7,814 nt of DNA from Candidatus Doudnabacteria bacterium RIFCSPHIGHO2_02_FULL_46_11 (GCA_001779955.1 MFES01000001.1:72304-80117), one strand, 5' to 3'. Positions 1 through 5,200 are shown, counted from the stretch's first letter. Notes: generated by a model not told the origin, from the sequence alone. Numbers and translations are program-made.

Positions 1-163
1 CGATACACCAAACGAGGATGCGACTCTACAAATCCTTTTGGACGTCCAGATTTGTTGCCACGATGGTATCTGTTGTTAAGTCCGATATCTACCGTAGTCG
101 TCGCGAGAAAAGGATTTATCCTCGTTCTGGCGTCTGGGTCAACTGACCTGAAGTGAAATTAGA
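1..163. other. Left-edge region, no gene assigned
   Basis: I could not assign a gene here. Three overlapping frames stay open for most of the stretch: plus frame 1 (bases 1-156), plus frame 3 with an ATG at 18 and a stop at 144-146 (42 aa), and a minus frame open from 158 to the window edge with no ATG or GTG near its upstream end. They cannot all be coding, and none matches a family I recognise. The minus reading contains Gly/Arg/Lys/Asn-rich stretches such as NNRYHRGNKSGRPKGF. It could be a decayed gene, an RNA gene, or part of a gene continuing past the edge. A weak promoter-like pair on the minus strand is listed separately. Confidence 0.3.
115..142 (-). promoter_or_regulatory. Weak sigma70-like promoter candidate
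   Basis: Read on the minus strand, TTGACC (137-142 on plus) is followed after 16 bases by GATAAA (115-120 on plus). The -35 box matches consensus at 5 of 6 positions and the -10 box at 4 of 6. It lies just downstream of the stop of the Lys/Arg-rich peptide and would fire toward the left edge of the window, where no gene could be assigned. This is motif evidence only and could be chance. Confidence 0.2.
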
Positions 164-235
164 CTAGGCTCGCTTTTTGCGCGAGGTTTTCTTAGCCGGC
201 TTGCGCTTGGCGGTCTTTCGTTTCTTGGCTGCCAT
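164..235 (-). CDS. Lys/Arg-rich histone-H1-like mini-protein (23 aa)
   Basis: A 23-residue frame runs from ATG (233-235) to TAG (164-166). It begins MAAKKRKTAKRK and continues as a mix of Lys, Arg, Ala, Pro, Ser and Thr, with 13 basic residues of 23 and no acidic ones. This resembles the Ala/Lys/Pro-rich tails of histone H1-like bacterial proteins (Hc1/AlgP type), which bind nucleic acid through charge. Nucleic-acid binding is inferred from composition only. A strong promoter lies about 160 bp upstream on the same strand. No clear Shine-Dalgarno is present; the leader just before ATG is A-rich (GAAAAAAAGCA). The basic composition is too regular to be an obvious accident, but so short a frame needs expression or conservation data. 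It could also be a remnant tail of a longer protein. Confidence 0.55.
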   Translation of the reverse strand: MAAKKRKTAKRKPAKKTSRKKRA

Positions 236-257
236 TGCTTTTTTTCGTTCTGGTTGC

Positions 258-285
258 AAGTCATCTAATTATTTTAAGACGACTT
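258..285. other. Stem-loop between two small ORFs
   Basis: AAGTCATCT (258-266) pairs with AGACGACTT (277-285) across a 10-base AT-rich loop, with one mismatch that is a G-U wobble on one strand. It overlaps the stop codon of the candidate 34-aa ORF and lies about 22 bases upstream of the start of the Lys/Arg-rich peptide. No T-run follows on either strand, so it does not look like an intrinsic terminator. It may affect translation or mRNA stability of the small-peptide transcript. Confidence 0.35.
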
Positions 286-388
286 ACTTCCGCTTAAATG
301 TTAACGGGTAGACCATGACCATTTCATTTTTGTATAAAACCTTGTTGTTGTTTTTAAAAAAACTTTTTCTTTCGCGCTCACAATGCAT
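284..388 (-). CDS. Possible 34-aa peptide, unknown function
   Basis: A frame from ATG (386-388) to TAA (284-286) would encode 34 residues beginning MHCERERKSFFKNNN and ending in TFKRK. It is basic and matches no family I know. Its support is position: the ATG lies about 10 bases downstream of the -10 box of the promoter at 398-427, so it would be the first start on that transcript, almost leaderless. Against it are the lack of a Shine-Dalgarno and the low-complexity A/T-rich DNA, in which a 34-codon frame can occur by chance. The stretch may simply be the 5' leader of the Lys/Arg-rich peptide. Confidence 0.25.
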   Translation of the reverse strand: MHCERERKSFFKNNNKVLYKNEMVMVYPLTFKRK

Positions 389-397
389 CTTATTTTA

Positions 398-427
398 ATT
401 TTAACAGTCGGAGTCGTGTTGTGTCAA
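398..427 (-). promoter_or_regulatory. Strong sigma70-like promoter for the small-peptide transcript
   Basis: On the minus strand TTGACA (422-427 on plus, 6 of 6 to consensus) is followed after 18 bases by TAAAAT (398-403 on plus, 5 of 6). It lies about 46 bases past the stop of the MurG-like gene and points the same way, toward the 34-aa candidate and the Lys/Arg-rich peptide. That arrangement makes the small-peptide region a separate transcription unit. I see no intrinsic terminator between the MurG-like stop and this promoter, so some read-through from the operon is possible. Confidence 0.55.
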
Positions 428-473
428 GCCCGCTGCACATATTTATACACACGCCTATAACTTTTCGAAATTC

Positions 474-1724
474 TTATAACAATTTATACACGAGTTGCGC
501 AATTGTATTCGCCGCACCATGCGGCATTAAGTTAAAAATATTTTGCGAGATAACTTTTTGTTTCTCTTTATCTTGGATTAGCTTGATTATTTCTTCAGAT
601 AATTTTTCCCCGCTAAGTTCTTTTTCGTTCAAAACAACTGCCGCGTTTTTTTCGGCAAGCAGCCTGGCGTTCGCTTCCTGATGCGAATCGGGTATGGGAA
701 TAATGATTGCCGTCTTGCCTAAATATGAAAGTTCCGAGATATTGGCAAGACCGGCGCGAGAAACAACAATATCGGCCGCGGCATAGGCGTCCGGAGTTTC
801 CGTTGTCAAAAATTGAATTCTGTAATACCCGGGGCTAATATGGGCCAAAAAATCATAGGAACTGCTCACGTGGCGCCCGGTTTGATGAATAACCTGCACC
901 CCCCTGTCTAAAAGCCCGTTAACAGAAGCCTCAATCAGCTCATTAATCCGCAAAGAGCCACCACCACCGCCAAAAACGAATACCACCGGCCGGTTAGAAT
1001 CAAGCTTGAACATATCTAATCCCTGATGACGATTTCCCTTTGACAAAAAATTCCGAACTGGATTCCCCGCTACCAAAGCATAGGGTGAGTATTTTTTTTG
1101 TTCGGGAAAAACTACGCTCATACTACTAGCCAAAGGCATAGTCAACTTTGTTGACAGCGATAGCTCGATATCCTGATGGTGTATCAATATTTTTCTCCGC
1201 AGCAGCCAAGCTGCCCAAATAACAGGCACTCCTACATAACTGCCCGCATTCACCACTACCCCAACCCCATGCCTAATAAGCAGCAGCATCGACTTTGCCA
1301 CCGCAATCGGCAAAACAAATAAATCGTAAATATTCGTCCACGAAAAATATCGGCGCCATTTTACCGTTGGAATACTGTAAAACTTCAGCCCCGCTCCTTC
1401 GGCCAGTTTTCTCTCCGGGCCCGAATTGCCCCCGACAAAAATTAAATTTAACTCCGGCCGCTCGGCTTTTATGACCTCGGCAATGGCCAAAAGCGGCGTT
1501 ACCGGGCCGCCCGTGCCTCCTCCGGCAAATAATATTGTTTTAGCGGGCTTATGCGCGGCCGACTTCAGGCGGGGCAAAGCCCGTTCCCCGGCCCGCTCTT
1601 GGCCGATTTCTGTATTGCCACCTCCGCTTTGATCTCGCTGTAGACTTACTACACCTTCAATCAAATGCTCGGTGTCGCCTTGAACTCGGCTCAAGCGCGT
1701 AAGCCCTAAGTTAGATTGATTCAT
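474..1724 (-). CDS. murG: MurG-like UDP-GlcNAc transferase (GT28) with N-terminal extension
   Basis: MurG transfers GlcNAc from UDP-GlcNAc to lipid I, making lipid II at the inner membrane face. Seen here: glycine loop GGGTGGPVTP (68-77), second loop NAGSYVGVP (159-167) followed by HHQDI, third loop FGGGGGSLRINE (251-262), and the nucleotide-binding region VSRAGLANISEL (321-332) with SHQEANA (347-353). The overall order and the C-terminal half fit MurG/GT28. Two features are odd. The His of the usual GGTGGH loop is Pro. About 60 residues precede the normal start of the fold (KTILFAGGG at 62-70); this stretch is Gln/Gly/Arg-rich, resembles no domain I know, and contains a GC-rich hairpin-forming segment (1570-1590). 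No in-frame ATG or GTG lies inside it, only TTG codons, so the ATG abutting the upstream mobile element is the best start. Its place at the end of a glycan cluster leaves open a related GlcNAc transfer in surface-glycan synthesis. Confidence 0.82.
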   Translation of the reverse strand: MNQSNLGLTRLSRVQGDTEHLIEGVVSLQRDQSGGGNTEIGQERAGERALPRLKSAAHKPAKTILFAGGGTGGPVTPLLAIAEVIKAERPELNLIFVGGNSGPERKLAEGAGLKFYSIPTVKWRRYFSWTNIYDLFVLPIAVAKSMLLLIRHGVGVVVNAGSYVGVPVIWAAWLLRRKILIHHQDIELSLSTKLTMPLASSMSVVFPEQKKYSPYALVAGNPVRNFLSKGNRHQGLDMFKLDSNRPVVFVFGGGGGSLRINELIEASVNGLLDRGVQVIHQTGRHVSSSYDFLAHISPGYYRIQFLTTETPDAYAAADIVVSRAGLANISELSYLGKTAIIIPIPDSHQEANARLLAEKNAAVVLNEKELSGEKLSEEIIKLIQDKEKQKVISQNIFNLMPHGAANTIAQLVYKLL

Positions 1725-1932
1725 CCTGTATATTTACCCCAATAAATCTTTAAGCTTTGTGTTAAAGCCAGAAATACTTGTTAATTGATTAGCTAAATAA
1801 ATAAGCACTGTATTATCGATTCTGCGGTCAAGATTTATTATGTTTAATTCTAGAATTAATTACGTAATTAAATACTTACCTACCTTGCTATATTCCACGA
1901 TACCAGCAGAATATTGGGGAAGTTATACAGGA
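1724..1932. mobile_element. MITE-like inverted-repeat element, copy A (209 bp)
   Basis: The left end TCCTGTATA-tTTa-CCCCAATA is matched in reverse at the right end by TATTGGGG-aaGt-TATACAGGA, about 22 bp of terminal inverted repeat with three mismatches. TTCA flanks both sides (1720-1723 and 1933-1936); the match extends to ATTCAT if the end bases are counted as flank. The interior is AT-rich, has no plausible protein, and holds two perfect palindromes at its centre: AATTCTAGAATT (1846-1857) and TTAATTACGTAATTAA (1856-1871). Hand alignment to copy B shows about 20 differences over 209 positions with no indel except the 60-bp insert in B. The left edge abuts the start codon of the MurG-like gene. 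No transposase is present, so it is a non-autonomous element; its parent family is not identifiable from the ends alone. Confidence 0.8.
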
Positions 1933-1936
1933 TTCA

Positions 1937-2076
1937 TCCTGGATAATTACCTCGATAATCTTGGAATTCATTCTGGACTTCAAGTTATAAGGTTTAAATT
2001 AGTTAATAATTATATTACCTGTGATTTTGGCTATTTCCAAGATTTAAGGCAATGGATCGAGGTAGTATCACAGGGC
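1937..2076. mobile_element. MITE-like inverted-repeat element, copy C (second subfamily, ~139 bp)
   Basis: This copy lies directly against copy A, sharing the TTCA at 1933-1936, and has TTCA again at 2077-2080. Its left end reads TCCTGGATAATTACCTCGAT. The right end read in reverse is CCTGTGATACTACCTCGAT, which is imperfect in the middle but identical in CCTG and ACCTCGAT. An inner inverted pair AATCTTGGAA (about 1957-1967 and near 2036-2045 on the opposite strand) supports the pairing. The ends match the partial copy at 7751 and differ from copies A and B at ACC(T/C)C(G/A)AT, so it belongs to a sister subfamily. Two bases (GC) stand between the right end and TTCA, so that boundary is approximate. 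The right end overlaps the last codons and the TGA stop of the upstream glycosyltransferase gene. Confidence 0.6.
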
Positions 2077-3195
2077 TTCATAGATTTGTAGAGTTTTATC
2101 GACTGTATCCTCCCAGGAATAAAGCTTGGCCTGCTCAAAACCCAGAAACTTTAAATCCATGCGCTTACTATGATTTAACAACAGTCCGTCAATGACCTTT
2201 GTGGCATAGTCGACCTCCCGAAAGTTAAAGTAATGGGCCGCCTGGCCGTAAACCTCGCGAAAAACATCGGTATCAGCCACGGCCACCGGCGTGCCGCAGG
2301 CTTGAGCCTCTACTCCGGGCAGCCCAAAACCTTCGTTGGGCGAGGCATTAACGTAAACTTCGGCCTGGCGGAAGAGCGCGGGCATATCCTCGTTCTCGAC
2401 AAAGCCCGGCGCTATTAGCCTATCTTTATATTTGCCGGCCGCCGCCTCGACTTGCTCCCTTACCTCCGGGTGCCAGGGGTCTTCCTTGCCGGCTAAAACC
2501 AGTTGCAAGTCCGAATGACGCGCGGCCAGCTTTTCAAAAACCGTGGCTAAAAATGGCAGATTCTTTTTTACCTCCCACACTCCGACAAACAAAATGTAAG
2601 GCTGCTTAATGCCGTACTTCTCGCGCAGGGTATAAATCTCTCCGGGCAGTTCCTCGCGGTTGAATTCCGGCCCCACGCCCTCGGCCACGGTGTAAATCTT
2701 CCTGGCCGGCATGTCCGGATAAAATTGCAAAATTTCCTGCTTGCTGAATTTGGAAACGGCTATAACCGCGCGCGAACCGAATAAAGCGCGCTTCATAACC
2801 CAGCGGTAGGCCAAATGTTTATACCAGCTGTCCCGCCTGTGGCCGAAGATTTTATGATGTACCATGTCGTGCACCGTAACCACAAAATCACCGTTATAAA
2901 ATATAGGCACATTAAAATTAGGAAAATGAACGACCTGGGCATTCAGCCGCATCAAAAGAAGCGGTAAAACCAATTGCTCAGCCCAAGAATAATGAGATAT
3001 TTTAGTCGGTACCAGCCGAACGTTTTTAGCTCCTTTAACAATATGCTCGCGAATATAAGTTTCGTCTGCCGGACGAACTAAAAAGGTAAATTGATGATCG
3101 CGGCCTTGTATGGGCAAACGCGAAATAAGCTCGCGCGTATAAACGCCGATGCCAAAACTATGTCCGAACATTCTTGCGTCAAAAACTATTTTCAT
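2068..3195 (-). CDS. GT4-family glycosyltransferase
   Basis: A 375-residue retaining glycosyltransferase of the GT-B fold (GT4, COG0438 type), expected to move a hexose from a nucleotide sugar onto a lipid-linked acceptor at the cytoplasmic membrane face. Seen: N-terminal DARMFGHSFGIGVYTREL (6-23) with the acceptor-side Gly loop; TVHDMVHH (107-114); AVSKFSKQEI (146-155) at the interdomain region; donor-phosphate segment FVGVWEVKKN (203-212); and the EX7E signature in EGFGLPGVEAQACGTPV (288-304; E288 and E296). Length is normal. The MKIVFDAR start is typical of the family, so the ATG touching mobile element B is the native start. The stop is different: the last codons GAA GCC CTG TGA run into the end of element C, so the original C-terminus was probably slightly different. 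Donor and linkage cannot be read from the sequence. Confidence 0.88.
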   Translation of the reverse strand: MKIVFDARMFGHSFGIGVYTRELISRLPIQGRDHQFTFLVRPADETYIREHIVKGAKNVRLVPTKISHYSWAEQLVLPLLLMRLNAQVVHFPNFNVPIFYNGDFVVTVHDMVHHKIFGHRRDSWYKHLAYRWVMKRALFGSRAVIAVSKFSKQEILQFYPDMPARKIYTVAEGVGPEFNREELPGEIYTLREKYGIKQPYILFVGVWEVKKNLPFLATVFEKLAARHSDLQLVLAGKEDPWHPEVREQVEAAAGKYKDRLIAPGFVENEDMPALFRQAEVYVNASPNEGFGLPGVEAQACGTPVAVADTDVFREVYGQAAHYFNFREVDYATKVIDGLLLNHSKRMDLKFLGFEQAKLYSWEDTVDKTLQIYEAL

Positions 3196-3463
3196 CCTGT
3201 ATATTTACCCCAATAAATCTTTAAACTTTGTGTCAAAGCCAGAAATACTTATTAAATAGTTAGTTATGGAAATAAGTATTGTATTATCTATTCTGCGTTC
3301 AAGATTTATTATATTTAATTCTAGAATTAATTACGTAAGCAAAGCTTGCGCCGATCAGTTCTCGCTGCGCTCGCCTTCGGAGCCCCGAGGCGGCGTAATT
3401 AAATACGTACCTACCTTACTACACTCCACAATACCAGCAGAATATTGGGGAAGTTATACAGGA
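3195..3463. mobile_element. MITE-like inverted-repeat element, copy B (269 bp, carries 60-bp insert)
   Basis: Same terminal inverted repeats as copy A (TCCTGTATA...CCCCAATA at the left, TATTGGGG...TATACAGGA at the right), about 90% identical to it by hand alignment. TTCA flanks both sides (3191-3194 and 3464-3467). The left edge abuts the ATG of the downstream glycosyltransferase; the right flank contains the TGA stop (3465-3467) of the pyrophosphatase gene. The only length difference from copy A is a 60-bp GC-rich insert at 3339-3398. There is no credible coding frame inside. The divergence from copy A and the independent insert suggest it is not a very recent arrival. Confidence 0.82.
3339..3398. 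repeat. 60-bp GC-rich insert within element B, CGTAA direct repeats
   Basis: Compared with copy A this stretch is extra. It interrupts the perfect palindrome TTAATTACGTAATTAA after its CGTAA, and the insert itself ends in CGTAA (3334-3338 and 3394-3398), like a 5-bp target duplication. The inserted DNA is strikingly GC-rich within an AT-rich element. It contains GCTTGCGCC near its left end, CTCGCTGCGCTCGCC in the middle, and the inverted pair CGCCT/AGGCG around TTCGGAGCCCCG. Its GCGAGCGCAGCGAG-like core resembles small dispersed GC-rich palindromic repeats seen in many bacterial genomes. It encodes nothing visible. Confidence 0.6.
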
Positions 3464-3464
3464 T

Positions 3465-4004
3465 TCATCCCGTACTCTCCAAAAACTTTTTAAATTCACC
3501 CAAAGCGCGGCCGCGGTGGCTGATGCTTATTTTTTCCAAGCGGTTCATTTCTGCAAATGACTTGTCGAAACCCGCGGGCATAAAAACCGGATCCCAGCCA
3601 AAACCGCCTTCGCCTCTTGGCTCGATAATAGTCCCCTCTACCACGCCTTCAAAAAAATGAATGTCTTCGGCGTTGTGAGCGTAGCCGATCAGACATTTGG
3701 CATAGGCGCGAAAATCGCCCATTTGTTTGGCCACATTATAAATACCCTCGGGCCTCAGCACCTTATAAAACCATTTGCTAAATGTGCCCGGTAAATCGTT
3801 AAGGCTTTTCATATAGAATGACGTATCCTCGACGAAAAAATTGCCCTGATGATGCTTTAAAGCTTCCTCAAGTTTGAATTTGATAATTTCGTGAGGGTCG
3901 AGAGATTGGATTTCCGGCAAATCCAGATCCATCTGTTCCAGATCCGGAATAAAGGTCTTGGCCTCCTCAAATTTGTTCTTATTCCCGGTAATGAAATAGA
4001 GCAT
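3465..4004 (-). CDS. rdgB: Non-canonical purine NTP pyrophosphatase (Ham1/RdgB family)
   Basis: Ham1/RdgB enzymes hydrolyse dITP, ITP and XTP to the monophosphate plus pyrophosphate in the cytosol and keep deaminated purines out of DNA and RNA. Seen in 179 residues: the N-terminal phosphate-binding motif TGNKNKF (6-12), VEDTS (58-62) with the conserved acidic residues, LPGTFSKWF (71-79), EG (119-120) at the base of the active site, GFGWDPVF (134-141), and the C-terminal SHRGRAL (162-168). All are in the family order and the length is near normal. The ATG start matches the family N-terminus. The gene begins 24 bases after the stop of the upstream glycosyltransferase, with only a weak purine-rich leader. 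Its TGA stop lies in the duplicated target of element B. It is functionally out of place among glycan genes and probably rides along as an operon passenger. Confidence 0.92.
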   Translation of the reverse strand: MLYFITGNKNKFEEAKTFIPDLEQMDLDLPEIQSLDPHEIIKFKLEEALKHHQGNFFVEDTSFYMKSLNDLPGTFSKWFYKVLRPEGIYNVAKQMGDFRAYAKCLIGYAHNAEDIHFFEGVVEGTIIEPRGEGGFGWDPVFMPAGFDKSFAEMNRLEKISISHRGRALGEFKKFLESTG

Positions 4005-4028
4005 GAAAATTTCTAATTACTAATTGAC

Positions 4029-5153
4029 CTAATTTCTAAAACCAATTGCGGCCTGCTCCAATATATTTAAAGTTGCGTCGGCCGTTTTTTGCCAAGTAAA
4101 TCGACTCGCCCATTCCCGGCCGCGACCAATTAAAGTATCGCGTAAAGCTTGGTTTGTCAAAAGGACGTCCAAAGCCTGCTTTAATTCCGTAACATTTAAG
4201 GGATTGACCAGTATTGCCGCGCCTCCCGAAGTTTCAGGCATCGAAGAATTGGTCGAGGCAATCACCGGCGTGCCGAGGCTTTGCGCTTCGATTATGGGTA
4301 AGCCAAAACCTTCGTAAAATGAAGGCAACACGCATATTTTGGCCCTTTGATAAAGCTCCCGTTTCTCCGCATCCCCTACCTGCCCCAATATAAGTACGTT
4401 CTTTGTGCGAAAAGCCGCGCCTAAGGCCGCCCTATCTTTTTGCGGAAAAAAACTTCCGGCCAAAACCAAATGCAAATCGGAAAATTTATTTTGCAACAAT
4501 TCAAAGGCTTTCAAAAGAGCAAGGACATTTTTTCTCGGTTCAACACTGCCTATATATAAAATATAATCATTCGGAAGCTTCATTGCCCGCTCCGTCATCT
4601 GATTGACCTGGGAAACGCCAAGCGGCACGACATGAATTTTTTGCGAATCGATTTTGTACAGATCGCCCAGATCTCGGGCGGTGGAACCGGATACGGCAAT
4701 AATAGCTTTTGCCCTTTGCGCCTCGCGGCGCGTATCGACTAATTTATGCCACAAATTTCTTTTCAGCGAATAAATCGGTTGAAATCTCTCTGCCGAAAGA
4801 TCATGTACTGTCAGCACCGATGGCACAAAAACGGAAAGAGCGTGAAACATAGGGTTGGGAAAGAAAAATATGTCAACACCACCGACAACTTCATCCATTT
4901 TAGGGCGCGTAAGAAAACGCATGCTTCCGTTGAATATCTTGCTGGGTAGGGGCTGGCCAAAAAATTTATGCCCGGCCGCGACAAAATCTTGAACCAATTT
5001 ATCCGCCGACAACCGCTTTGTTCCGAACAGTTTGAATTGATGGTTATTCCCGGCCTTCAACCAAACCGCAAGAATATTGCGCAAGTAGCTGTCAACTCCG
5101 GTGGTAAAAGGCGTATCAAGGGCTCTGATGTCTACTCCTATCTTTAATGCCAT
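4029..5153 (-). CDS. GT4-family glycosyltransferase
   Basis: A GT-B glycosyltransferase of family 4 (374 residues from ATG), related to the mannosyl/rhamnosyl/glucosyl transferases of surface polysaccharides. Seen, numbering from the GTG two codons earlier (5159): GVDIRALDTPFTTGVDSYLR (8-27) with the N-terminal loop; TVHDLSAERF (117-126); AVSGSTARDL (155-164); donor-phosphate segment IGSVEPRKN (203-211); and EX7E in EGFGLPIIEAQSLGTPV (283-299; E283 and E291). I chose ATG at 5151-5153 because MALKIGVDIR is the usual family start and GAAG sits about 5 bases upstream. GTG at 5157-5159 is possible and adds only Met-Cys. It follows the upstream gene across a 47-base gap holding a strong inverted repeat. 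It likely adds one sugar to the growing lipid-linked glycan; the exact sugar is unknown. Confidence 0.88.
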   Translation of the reverse strand: MALKIGVDIRALDTPFTTGVDSYLRNILAVWLKAGNNHQFKLFGTKRLSADKLVQDFVAAGHKFFGQPLPSKIFNGSMRFLTRPKMDEVVGGVDIFFFPNPMFHALSVFVPSVLTVHDLSAERFQPIYSLKRNLWHKLVDTRREAQRAKAIIAVSGSTARDLGDLYKIDSQKIHVVPLGVSQVNQMTERAMKLPNDYILYIGSVEPRKNVLALLKAFELLQNKFSDLHLVLAGSFFPQKDRAALGAAFRTKNVLILGQVGDAEKRELYQRAKICVLPSFYEGFGLPIIEAQSLGTPVIASTNSSMPETSGGAAILVNPLNVTELKQALDVLLTNQALRDTLIGRGREWASRFTWQKTADATLNILEQAAIGFRN

Positions 5154-5170
5154 ACACACTTCAACAAAAT

Positions 5171-5200
5171 CATCCTTATAAACTCCAGTTTGTAAGGATG
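5171..5200. other. Strong inverted repeat between two GT genes
   Basis: CATCCTTATAAACT (5171-5184) pairs with AGTTTGTAAGGATG (5187-5200) around a 2-base centre, 13 of 14 positions complementary. It fills the gap exactly from the stop codon of the WbaZ-like gene. On the minus strand it is followed by ATTTTGTTG and on the plus strand by TTATTTTTC, so it could act as a weak bidirectional terminator or as an mRNA-stabilising or attenuating hairpin. Its outer TCCTTA...TAAGGA resembles the TCCTGTA...TACAGGA ends of the inverted-repeat elements in this window, and TGA follows it in gene sense, so it may be a minimal remnant of that family. Confidence 0.55.

Noticed and set aside
167..192. Hairpin CTCGC...GCGAG followed by GTTTTC on the plus strand, as an intrinsic terminator
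   Set aside because: It lies inside the coding tail of the Lys/Arg-rich peptide, the stem is only five pairs, and no supported plus-strand gene precedes it.
1840..2091. Plus-strand 83-codon frame across elements A and C
   Set aside because: It runs through the terminal repeats of two elements, its composition follows the AT-rich DNA, and the equivalent frame in copy B is disrupted. It is not a transposase or any family I recognise.
3195..3245. TTGACA on the minus strand inside element B as a promoter for the downstream GT4
   Set aside because: The only -10-like sequence toward the gene is about 23 bases away, outside normal spacing, and copy A has lost the TTGACA match.
1724..3463. The repeated blocks as CRISPR repeats or an integron array
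   Set aside because: There are only a few long copies at gene junctions with inverted terminal repeats and short flanking duplications, no regular spacers, no cas genes and no integrase.
3266..3493. Plus-strand 75-codon frame in element B
   Set aside because: It spans the 60-bp insert and runs into the antisense of the pyrophosphatase gene. It is a chance frame.
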